From Pristionchus mayeri (lineage: Eukaryota > Nematoda > Chromadorea > Rhabditida > Neodiplogasteridae): DNA of 64,000 nucleotides. Location: the NCBI GenBank assembly GCA_036245805.1, contig BTRK01000005.1, positions 17,646,984 to 17,710,983 of the forward strand, in the 5' to 3' direction. The stretch's first letter is position 1. Every line of letters begins with the position of its first letter. Below the pieces are notes generated by a model that had not been told where the DNA came from, ran no database searches, and saw only the letters and a program-made list of their open reading frames with translations. Position numbers and translations under genes: made by a program. Of this stretch, positions 1-9,655 are shown in pieces.

Positions 1-61
1 CAAAAATTCACATATTAAGAAAAAAAGAAACGCGCGAAGACTTGGCAACCAAGCACTCAGA

Positions 62-1097
62 ATGACGTCGTTGAGGGTTGAGAGTGACTGGAACGGAAAG
101 CTGGCGGTAATAGAATAAAACAATTTGTAAATTATACAATACATTGGGAAATCATATCAGTAATTATAACAAGTAGATGTTGGCAAAAATCAAATTTATA
201 TTTTGGAACTAAAGTGCAACATTGATTGATGCTCCTTTTCCGTAGACACTATAACCCCTCGTTTAATGACAATAATATAATTATTGCCACTCAGGGTTTC
301 AAGAAGAGACACGGAGTTAAAACCAATCGATCTATAAGCAATTCCTCTTTATCGATTCAAATAACTCCAAGCCCACATTTCTGCTCACTCGTAATGACTG
401 TGTGAAGGTTGTCAGCTATGCCAATAAGCTTCTGGAAATCAAGGAGCATGAAGATGCTGAGCAATGGACCTTGGTTCCTCAAAAAGAAACTACCCTATTA
501 GAACTACAAGATGTATGATTTTTGCAAGTATTTGTATCGTTTAGTTGAACAATTACGGATAAAATATTTAATGAGAGCGTGAATTGAACAGATATTTTTC
601 AGCACATAGTCAGCCTGATTATCGCAAACGTTCCTCTCCTATTCAGCTCTGCCTCTGTGATTCATACAATAATGATCACTATAAAAGCATCACTGTTAAG
701 ATTCCGAAATCGGTGCCTCTCGGAGAAATCGTCCAGTTTATGCTCTCCAATCGTGAAACGTAATTTGGTCACTCTACTATCCTTCGATCAATTGTACTTT
801 ATCGACATTTACAACAGTAAATAAAACTAAAGTAACAAAAAACATTTTTTAGAGAGGTTTACGGAATCGGAAAGCTGTTCTCGAAATTCTTGCCAAGAGG
901 ACGTGCGTCAAGTCGAAGAGCTCAGAAGACCGAGCTCCGAGATCCTGCGGAATTCGGATTAGTTGAATGGTGCGGCTGCAGCATCCAAGAAGGTCGGTCT
1001 ATTGTAAATAAAATTAACTGGCAATAAATATTATGTTGTAGTATACATGTTGTGGTATGGAGGGCAGAAATACTTGGGATTAGGCATCAAAGAATGA
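62..1097 (+). CDS. Small protein with Ras-association/ubiquitin-like region
   Basis: Five exons join in phase: 62-106, 339-512, 614-759, 853-992 and 1042-1097, giving about 186 residues from the ATG at 62 to TGA. The middle reads like a beta-grasp Ras-association fold, with SITVKIPKSVPLGEIVQFML followed by DPAEFGLVEW, which matches the family habit of a strand-helix start and a closing DPxxFxLxE segment. No nucleotide-binding or catalytic motif is visible. The last exon lies inside the left arm of the inverted duplication. The other arm carries the same exon but has a sense codon where this copy has TGA, so this stop may be about 12 codons premature. The acceptors of exons 2 and 3 are inferred from phase. 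The fold is a guess; the coding status is secure. Confidence 0.5.
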
Positions 1098-1653
1098 TGG
1101 GAGATGACGATAATGAAATGTTGTGGCTGGTAATCCATACATAATCATAGCTAGCACGGGTTTACCTCTGAATATGATCAATCTGAGCCGTTTAAAAGAA
1201 TGACGTGAAGGGAACAATGATCAATTCGTATGTATAAAGGAACTCATCTAAAGGAGGAATGGAGAGAATAGTTTATATGAAGTTAGACGTGGATTGTTGT
1301 AGTTCATCGAAAGGGATTTAGGGTAGATCACCTGAAGATCGTAAAAGGGAAGCAAATAGACAAGGGAAAGAAATATTGAGTAGTCGCTCATCTTTATGTC
1401 CTTGGACGGTTATTCTCATTGTTTTCCATGCTGATGATGGTGATGGACTATTTCGAAACAATTGGAAGAAGCAGCATTGAGATTCTGAGCAACCAACCTG
1501 AGAGAGGAGAAAATGGAAAAGTGAATGGAAAGAAAAGCCTCTCTCTCTCCCTAGACAAAGGTCTCTCTAGACAAAGGGTTTCGAAATGATGAAGAGGGAA
1601 AGGGCAAAAGATCGCCGAGATCAGAGATCAAATGGAAAATATTCAACTCTGAG

Positions 1654-1884
1654 CATATTAATCGATAGCCACAATAGCCACGGTGTTTTACCGCCAAAAA
1701 CGTTTGAAACATTATTGCTGAAAAACAGCCCCGTTTGCACCGCGTATGCAGGGTTGGCAAACTGCCAGGCGCTGAAATTAAAATACCGTATCTCTTACAG
1801 TTCTCTCTCTTTCTCTGTCCTCTCTTTCTCTCGCTACCCCCCTTTAGAACGCTGTGATAGCTACACATAATAACTTTAAACGAC
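1654..1884. mobile_element. 231-bp insertion specific to the left arm
   Basis: Aligning the two duplication arms, the right arm passes directly from a CTGAG to GTAAACGATGCC, while this arm carries about 231 extra bases between CTGAG (ending 1653) and GTAAATGATACC (from 1885). The insert starts CATATTAATCGATAGCC. No convincing terminal repeat or target duplication is visible, so the element class is unknown. It could also be a deletion in the other arm. Confidence 0.45.
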
Positions 1885-2120
1885 GTAAATGATACCTCAA
1901 GGACTGTGTGACCTGATGTTTCTCCCGATTCTCTGTGCTACTTTCGCTAGCAGGCAACTCTGAGTTACTGTACAAATATTGTTTTATTAATCAAGCAGAA
2001 ATATAACTGCAAGGTAACTTGGTCTATCGAATAAAGTAAAATTTGTGTCAAGATATAAGGACATTTCTTTTCTGATTTTTATTGTTACTATTTCTAAATT
2101 TACTAAAAATTGAACTTCAG

Positions 2121-2992
2121 TTGGTCACCACTGTGAAAGAGGCACTGGACTTCGTAGAAAAGTTCCCAGCTATGAAGACTCTCTTCATTAAATTCGTCGC
2201 TCATGGATTCCTCTACAGTACGAAAGACTGCGTCAACCTCCATGGGTGCCCCTCGGAAGATGTATTATATTATTGTTTCTATTTCTTCGCCTTTTAGTAC
2301 GAATAAATTTAGTAATTCTTTTCACCCTGTCCGTAATTGATAAATAAATAATATCTTTAAGGACTGCGAGAAGAATGTGCTGCTTTTCTCTGACATAGTG
2401 AAAGAAATCGACAGGCAAACTACCATCTTCAACGATGAAACAGGAAGGAAGATCCAGATGATTATTTATTATGGTTGCTGTCGGGCGGAAACGGATGGTG
2501 ATGCAGAATTATCTGAAATGTGTTTATTGTTCACTTTCAGGAAAGGAAACGGGGAATGAGTACAAACTCAGCACAAGGAATATCAGTATCATATATGGCA
2601 CTGACAAAGGAACTAAGTATGAAACGGAGTGGTTGGATGCGGGCGTGGTGTTCTCCCTCGGTGTAAGATCATCTTTGCTTTTATTAGATTATTCATGAAT
2701 TAATTTTCCTATTTTATCCATAGGGTCCGGTTTCTATAAATATCTTTAGGTGAAATTTTTAAGTAGTAAACTTGTGTCAAGAGTAGAGATGCTGTTTCAA
2801 ATGATGTTCAAATATCTTTCGGTATTAAAAAGAAAATCTTGAGATCCTCGCCATACTGCCTAACTACGATGCCCTCAAGATCCTGAGAAGAAGAGGAAGA
2901 AGAAGAAGCTGACCGAGAGTGAGAAGGAGGAGAAGGAGAAGAAGGATAGGAAGCCCAAGATGATTGTCGATGTAGACCCGAGCTGGAAGTAG
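2121..2992 (+). CDS. Caspase-like (peptidase C14 fold) gene, copy 1; 5' end not found
   Basis: Three exons are clear: 2121-2261, 2362-2497 and 2541-2662, all phase-compatible. They encode a caspase-like order: a strand ending FVAHG (candidate catalytic His), a segment LLFSDIVKEI, and a strand ending IIYYGCCRAE in the place of the caspase QACRG (candidate catalytic Cys before Arg). A p10-like start (IIYGTDKGTKYETEW) follows. A fourth exon from about 2844 is homologous to the lysine-rich tail of copy 2 and ends MIVDVDPSWK. An indel puts that tail out of frame with the preceding exon here, so the product may be truncated or the gene decayed. A short alternative ending at 2724-2753 is possible. 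No upstream exon was identified. The family call rests on motif order only. Confidence 0.4.
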
Positions 2993-3310
2993 TATTATGA
3001 ATTGGAAGCAAATAAAGCCTAATTTACGAGATTATTGATGCATACAAAACACTTCAAACAATTTTTTCTATCCTATTCTGCTAACATGTAAGGTCAAGGA
3101 TCAATTTTTTCATCATAAATTAAGCAATAATGTGAAATAGAAGCTTGTAAACCGCTAGAAACGTGTTTGAGAAACGAAAGAGGGCGAAGCAGACTGACTG
3201 GGAAGTGGAGGAGAGAAGGGAATGAATGGGGAATGATTGAGAGATGGCACGTTCCGCAATGCAAATTGAGGGAATTTCGTTGTCTGTGTTCTTTCTCATT
3301 TTTTTGATCT

Positions 3311-3826
3311 TGAGTGCACTATGAGTCTAGTCATACAGCCAGTATAGCCATTGTGCTCTGCATTAATCTCTCATTTTATCACTCGCTTTCTTTCATGTAA
3401 TCTACTTCCACAGATCTCTCTTACTATTCATCATGGTAATTTCTGTTTCTTCATTGTATCCTCTCATTATCATTTTGCCTATCAATCAGCTTTGTACCTT
3501 GATCATCAAATTTTTTTCTGGTTATTCTCCACAAAATATATGAAAACTTTTAACTTCCCTGATCTTGAGCAGGCCAGCTTCGACTTTTATAACGTGGAAC
3601 TTGGCAAATGGATGTGCCCATCATTTTTGTGTTAACCTCATTATACCCTCTGGTACGCATTATACAACCTCTCTATCTATACGACCCTTTACTTCAACCA
3701 CGGGCACTTTCAGTATCGTGTTTACGATGGAGGCTTCCGAGGAGAGTATATAGGGCAGAGGAGGAGGTGAATGTTCTTCTTCAGTCTATCTACTCCATCA
3801 GTCAGTCTCCTACTCTTCTCCTCATC
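3311..3826. other. Intergenic; no gene seen
   Basis: AT-rich interval with only short chance open frames. A short segment near 3303-3330 resembles 8832-8860 (TTGATCTT.AGTGCAC.ATG.GTCTAG), a minor dispersed repeat. The TATA-like and pyrimidine-rich stretches close to 3700-3820 may belong to the promoter of the following gene, but nothing decisive is visible. Confidence 0.4.
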
Positions 3827-4494
3827 ATGACCAAGATGTCTTGCATCTCTGCTTCCTCCCGCCCTTTTTCTTCTTCTCTCCATTGTCCTACTCGATTCAA
3901 GGCAGTCACTGAGAGAGTGAGTCTTGCCGAGAAGGTCTTCGCTGCCCAGAGGGAGCGACTCATGGACGAGTATCTGAGGGGGGAGATCGACCTCGATACT
4001 GCCGTCGAGAGATTCAATCTCAACTGTAAGGTGAGATATCTGCTCAAACAATTTGTTCTAATTAACAAAAAGGTGACAATATTTTAATGTGCTTATCCTA
4101 TTTTGACTCTTTCATCCATTTCAGTTTATAACCCGCATCTGACGAGCTCTCTCTCTCACTGTTCCACTCTCACTCAGAACAAAAAAATGGGAATATTCGC
4201 TTGAATCTCATTAAACAACGAATCAGCTTGGTACTCAAAGAAACAAAAGTATAGGAAATAACCTTTTTTTACTTTCTAGGAGCTTTTTAAAAATATATTC
4301 ATTTACAGATCGATTCCGTCTATCGCACGATCAGACTGGCATCGGGAAAGAGCACCGAAGAGGAGGATCAAGAGTGCGATGCTGCCCTCGCCCGCAATGA
4401 CGTCGCCATGCAAGAATCGACTGAAGATGAGACCAACGAAGAGGAAGAGAATATCCCCACTGTCGAGTCATTCAAGAAGCTTCGCATTAGGTAG
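3827..4494 (+). CDS. Small uncharacterised protein with acidic C-terminus
   Basis: Two exons, 3827-4030 and 4309-4494, join in phase 0 to give 129 residues. The N-terminal third is Ser-rich; the centre (LAEKVFAAQRERLMDEYLRG and LDTAVERFNLNCK) is strongly helical, followed by an acidic run with TEDETNEEEEN and the ending FKKLRIR. No signal peptide, membrane segment or catalytic motif is visible. The start at 3827 was chosen as the first ATG close to the conserved-looking body; the frame is open further upstream but without coding character. Helix plus acidic tail would suit a chaperone-like or chromatin-associated protein, but I do not recognise the family. Confidence 0.55.
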
Positions 4495-5167
4495 TGAAAT
4501 AATTGAAAGGCCCTCTGGAATTAATATCGACTCAACACTATATTGATTAGGCATATTGTGATGAAACGAACATGAAGAGCATCCTTTATTAATTATTATT
4601 TTATGCTTGTTACTATCTTAGCTGTCTACTAATCCGATAAACTTGAACCAAAAATAACTCAGACGATCAGTATAACATGTATACGGCACTGAACGTGGCA
4701 ATCCATACGAGTCCGAATGGCATGATGGAGGAGTCAACTACAGCTACTGAGTTCGATAAATTTTACGTTAATTACGTATATTATAATACCTATGAATGAA
4801 TGTTTCATACATATCCTTTGTTTTACATCAGTCTCAACACGCATTCGAGGAAAAACAGGCGCTTGACGAAATATCGATTCCTTGTGCAAGCGTTTTAGTC
4901 AAGCAAACAGAGGAAACTTTTTATATTGCTGCATCTCAGGCGTCCAATTTTTGTTTAAGCCGAAAGATTCGATATTATTTTATTGTGTATGTTTCCTGCC
5001 TCTTTTTTTCTTTATACTAGATACACCCTCGCAATCGAATTCGCTAGATTTTTTATATTCTATTCCATCCATAATTCCTTGAAAATTAAGGGCGAACACT
5101 TTTATCAGAAAATTTATCGATTGCCAAGAAATTCCGAGAGTGGGCGGGGCTTCGGACGGATGGTAGT
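4495..5167. other. Intergenic between convergent genes
   Basis: AT-rich spacer between the acidic-tail gene (+) and serpin A (-), which converge here. Only short open frames are present; no coding pattern, terminal repeat or RNA gene was recognised. Confidence 0.4.
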
Positions 5168-8100
5168 CTAGACGACCTGCCCCATGAACAGGGGGATGGC
5201 ATCATACATAATCGCAAAGAAGAAGGGTCGGTCAACGAGCAGATTCGGGTAAACGGACATGATTGTCACCAACTCGCGGGTAGCCGCACCCGCACGGACG
5301 CCATTTTCATCGACCTGAAATAAATCCTCTTCCTCAGAAATACATAAATAGAAACAGAAATAAATAGAAATATTTCTCTATTTTTTTATTTTACTCCCAA
5401 AATGAGTAAAGGTGAATTACAACTGATGTGAATACGATATATTCGATATGATGCTTCGAATGAATAAAGGAATCTGACCTCTATCTTTGCCACTTGCGTG
5501 ATCTTCTCAACGTAGAGGCCGGCCTCCTTGCTCATCTGAATACGTCAACGGTTGAAGTATTCAAGTATCGTATTGCATAGTTTGAGCGAAAGTGAATGAA
5601 CAAGAATGAACATCGAGCCATCACTTGAAAAGACTACACGGCACTCACAGCGGAGAAATCGGCCCCACTCATGTCGAACGACTTGCAGACTCCCAGTTTC
5701 TGCAGTACACGCTGCGCGTCAATCTTCGATTCCACAGTACACTTAGGCATCAAAATCTGGAAAGGCGAATATTTTTAAGTACCTGATTCAGTTGATAATT
5801 AAATCTAATAAATGTTATAACAATACGAACCGCAGAACAATCCGTGCTCGATATCGACTATTAGAACAAGAAGAGGGAATGGTCTCACCACAACTTCTCC
5901 CGTCGTCATTCCATTCACGATTGAATGGAGCGAGTCCACTGTAAGGTTGTTTCTCCACTCACAGAATTCGCCTAAATATTGATCTTTGATCGCTGACTTG
6001 AATGCTCAAATCGAAACCTTTCCTAATCTCAAACGTAATAAATTTGCAATGTTAACCACCTAAGGTTTAAGAATTTTTTTTGTTGCGAAAAAGTCCAGTT
6101 TTGTTATCCTTTTAAGTTTTTTCTCGATCACTATTTTGCAAATTTGGACAGGCCAATGTATGCAACGGGCAGATTGGGATTGCTGATACTGATAAGATCA
6201 CAGCTCACTCTTAGGCATTATCAAGAGGAATTCGAAGGCGGCCTGTGAAGAATCTGCACTTTGCAAAGATCAATTATTATTTCCGAGGAATTAGGACAAC
6301 TTTATCATCTTAGATATCGTACAGACGCATGTTGGATCGAATGGGATAGTGGTCAAGAAGTGCGATACGGAAATGTTGCTGGTTGCGATTGTTTTGCTAC
6401 TGTACCTCAAACGGGATTGAGAGAGCGAGGATCTCCGAGCTCTCGAGGAAAAGCGTAGGATGACCCTTACGTCTCATGAAGTCTATCTAAAAGATCGATC
6501 TTTGATCTTTGACCTTCTCGAATCCTAGCATCAGAAATTCTAACAACCACCAAAGAGATCACATAAATATATACTTTTCGATCGCCTTGGAGTCTGTGGA
6601 ATGTCCGCATTCGTTCGTTTCTGAACTGTTCGTCCCATGACGCCTGAAACTACCAAACATAAAAACAGTTACAAAAATGTTCTCTAGAACCGATACTTTG
6701 AATGACGGGAAAGGATCAAAGATCAACCTCGAAATATATTGTTGAGACGAGGATGGATCTGGTGAGATCGGAGAGATCTTTCGGAGAAACAATTGTGGCC
6801 ACCAGTCCTTTGGTTTTTCGGGACACCAACGAATTAATCTCCTGCAGCATCATAGAGTATCGCTCGAAATACCGTAGCTTACTACTATTACGATACCTCG
6901 GCAGTCTCTTCACCGAGGGTGAAATTCACATTTGAAGCGATGGCTCGATACAGGTTACGAACTTGATTCGAGAACTCAGAAGTCAGCTGGAAGTCCTGCA
7001 AAAGGTCAATGATCATATTTTTTCACATATTTCTTCGAATTCGAAGCTAATTCAACTTCCACTTCCAACACGCTACAGTGTCCTTTCCTGAAAACGCTTG
7101 CCTTGTTTACACAGATGGCATTGACTAGGGAGATCCACACGGGTCCTTTGTTGTCGATGAGTGCGGCAGCCAGCTGAGTGAACAAAGTCCGAATCGATTC
7201 GAGAGATTAATGAAGGAGACATTAGATTACTTAGATTACTGTGGCGAGCAGAAACAAGGTACAGCAAGTACTAAAAGTAGTGACTAATTCTATTCATCGG
7301 CTGCTGGTCAAGGAAGTGCTAGAAATCGATTGACGAAGATGTTCAAGCTCGTACCTCGACATAGTGCCGCACACAGCTCAGCCTGTGTCTCTCCTGTAGC
7401 TCCCTCGATGAGCATCGTCATGGCTAGCGCTGCAAGTAGCGTAGCTACAGCATGCGGTTCCATATTTTGCATTCCTCTGCCTACGCCAGCTTTTTACACA
7501 CAATTGAAATGCTACTCGATCGTTGAAAAAAAACTACTTTTAATTGTTAGCAAAAATTCCGGGAATTTGATTAAGAACTGAGATCTCTGATTTCTAATAG
7601 TGTCTAACCGAGGGAAAGGGGCGAGGAGACACTGCTCGTGTCGTGGTCGGAAGACATCCGGGAGAGATAAAGGGCGAATGAGGTGAAGGCACGACCATCT
7701 GAGCATGATCAATGTCTCTCTCCATTCAGATCCCTCTCTAATGGTACCGTACCTCCATATCGAAGGCGCTCCTTCTCGCATCCTGCAATTACAGCTTATT
7801 GATTAGACAATGGTGAAGACGACAATGATTCCGTGGTTCCTCCATTCTACGCACTCTCGCACCAATCGACCGGTCGGGAAAGTGAATTGAATGGAGAAAG
7901 TTTCTTGAACTCTTTTAGACTCTATCACTATTCAGCACGCTCGTTTGACCACCTTTCTCCAAATCCCAAAAGATCATATTTCACATAATTGGTGGGAGCT
8001 TCTGTCTCGTGATCCGTGCCACGCTTCTCCTGCTGGAGATTCTCATTTCGCTCTCACACTCACTTGCTTCGATCCTCTCCATGACACCGAGCCAGAACCA

Positions 8101-8487
8101 GTCGATTCATTCGTGTGCGGTAGGAGGGCGCTGTGGATGGGAGGTGTAGACGGGCAAGAATACGGTACTCACTTCTGCTCCGCATCCAGACGACGACGGC
8201 GTCGAAGACAGAGGAAGGCGACGATACCGCTTCAAAGGATTGTAGATCATTGGTGGAGGGAACGGGGGTTATACAGGGGGGGAGGAGAAATGAGAGGGAC
8301 AGAGAAATACAACATTTGCATGCTTTCACGCTTGCGTCCCTCGAAGCGAACGTTTCCGGTATTATGCCAATATTTCAAGTGTACCTGCAGCGGCTGCGAG
8401 TAAACATGCGACGAAAGCGAGCGCCGCGATCAAGAGAGGAGACAGCGTGGCGTCCGCTCCGGAAGAACTGACCGAGGTGGTGTTCAT
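5168..8487 (-). CDS. Serpin A, hydrophobic N-terminus, possibly degenerating
   Basis: Serpin fold read from fourteen exon blocks: 8385-8487, 7753-7782, 7609-7698, 7355-7429, 7102-7173 (probably longer upstream), 6897-6995, 6728-6841, 6575-6643, 6406-6486, 6209-6253, 5889-5971, 5649-5756, 5479-5535 and 5168-5314. Diagnostic stretches are SSVSSPLSLALAMTMLIEGA, TKGLVATIVSP, KCTVESKID, the hinge GVRAGAAT and the C-terminus DRPFFFAIMYDAIPLFMGQV. The first exon carries a long hydrophobic segment (LSPLLIAALAFVACLLAAAA), either a signal peptide or anchor. Exon sizes match serpin B one for one over the C-terminal two thirds. Where B has GCAG acceptors before its exons at 13390 and 14371, the aligned sites here read TTAA and GCAA, so two acceptors look lost. 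The intron after 7102 starts with GC. Probably a recent pseudogene or an allele using cryptic sites. Confidence 0.75.
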
Positions 8488-9309
8488 ATCTAAAAAAAGA
8501 TAAAAAAATATCCAATTAACTGGACGGACGACCGGTTGGGGGAAGGTCGGAGAGAGAGTTATGAGGAGACATTCAGAGAATAGGACGTTTCTCATAAATA
8601 TGTATTATTCAAAACAAGCTAAAATATCAAAATCTGTATCGCTATCATTCCACAGGCTGATATACTTTTTCTGCAGAGGTCGATATTCCGAACAGCATTT
8701 TCCGAAATGAGGGTTCCCAGAATGGAAATGCGAGTTTACTATCTCACTTTCCGCGCTAATTTTTCTCGGATAACTGATTGGAAGAAGGACATCAGAACAA
8801 AAGGATCTGTGACGAATCATTTTCATTTCGCTCCTCCTCATACGTTTGATCTTTAGTGCACCATGTGTCTAGCCAAATCACTTAATTGATTGCTCTCCTT
8901 CTTATCCTTTCTCATCCTCGTTCATTTACTTGTCTTCGTCGCTAACTTCCCCTCAATCCCTCGCCATTGCGCAACCTTACTTCTATCAAAGATACACTGA
9001 TTCTCACTGTCGTTTTGCTTCAGGTCTTAAAGAAGGAGTGTCAGCAAAGTTGAACTGCTGACGCTGTCATAACAATGACCTAGTTTTGCACAACCATAAG
9101 AAATTATGAAAATTTCACATTCATATCTTTATTTTAAAAAGTGGATGCAGAAGCAAGCACAGGAGAGTCGAGCAGTCAGTTGAGTAGTTTGGACTCGGAC
9201 TAGCTCGTGAATTTCAATCATGATCACACCCAAGTCTCTATTCTTTGAGTAGTTTTTATACAAGCATTCACCAATATTATTTAAATCAACACGAATTTAT
9301 TGTTGGGTG
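8488..9309. other. Intergenic, upstream of serpin A
   Basis: Contains the presumed promoter side of serpin A (TAAAAAAAGATAAAAAA just upstream of the ATG) and otherwise only short open frames. No repeat with clear ends was found. A weak match to the segment near 3303 lies around 8832-8860. Confidence 0.35.
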
Positions 9310-9316
9310 TGATTCA

Positions 9317-9400
9317 TGGGTCAAGTTCACGATTGACTCCGAAGGTGATCTATGAACAGAGGGTGAGAAGGAGAGGGAGGAAAACTCGCTCAATAAATAT
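9317..9400 (-). pseudogene. Decayed copy of the signal-peptide exon of the CX3C precursor
   Basis: On the minus strand this reads VFLPLLLTLCS, stop, ITFGVN followed by a GTGAACT donor-like site. It matches the first exon of the gene at 9656-12341 (LFLPLLLTLCCWISLGAN, then GTGAGTTT), with the TGG codon replaced by a stop. The surrounding DNA is also similar (compare 9310-9430 with 12265-12375). The copy lies downstream of the intact gene in the same orientation, so it is the relic of a second, tandem gene whose remaining exons are gone. Confidence 0.65.
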
Positions 9401-9655
9401 GGAAGATTCTCCGGGAATAAAAAGTCGCAAAAAAATGGTCTCTCATAAGTTCTGACAGCATTATCGATTGAAGAATTGACAGATAATCGTAGATGAGTCA
9501 CAAGAACCGCAACGTCGGATGGGTCCTTGCAGGAATGGTAAAGAAATCTAGGAATTACCGCTCGTAAACAACCTCTACTTCAACATTGTCTTATGCAATA
9601 CATCAACGTTCACATCACAATTTGTGAACAACTACGTTTATCACACGTATAGTCG
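9401..9655. other. 3' flank of the CX3C precursor gene
   Basis: Short interval between the gene's stop codon and the decayed exon. It includes AT-rich sequence that could hold the polyadenylation signal (several ATAAA-like words on the minus strand), but nothing specific is resolved. Confidence 0.3.

Larger units (their letters stand above)
1037..3310. repeat. Left arm of a large inverted segmental duplication
   Basis: This stretch recurs in reverse orientation at about 20758-23105. The match begins near the last exon of the gene at 62-1097 (GCAGAAATA, TTGGGATTAGGC and following) and runs through the caspase-like exons to the segment before 3310. The copies are diverged by substitutions and small indels. 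One exon-like segment (about 1310-1500) contains an in-frame stop here but is open in the other arm at 22535-22834. The ~17 kb between the arms holds both serpins, the CX3C precursor and sqv-1. Confidence 0.8.

Noticed and set aside
1551..1870. Overlapping open frames on both strands near 1.6 kb
   Set aside because: They span the boundary of the arm-specific insertion; the other arm lacks half of the sequence, so no conserved protein can be encoded.
2724..2753. Short alternative last exon of caspase-like copy 1 (GPVSINIFR then stop)
   Set aside because: The acceptor AG is absent in the homologous position of copy 2, and the lysine-rich tail exon is the conserved ending, so this is less likely than the 2844-2992 exon.
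8060..8403. Open frames inside the first intron of serpin A
   Set aside because: Arg-rich, purine-biased translations with no splice partners; the serpin exons on the minus strand explain the locus.
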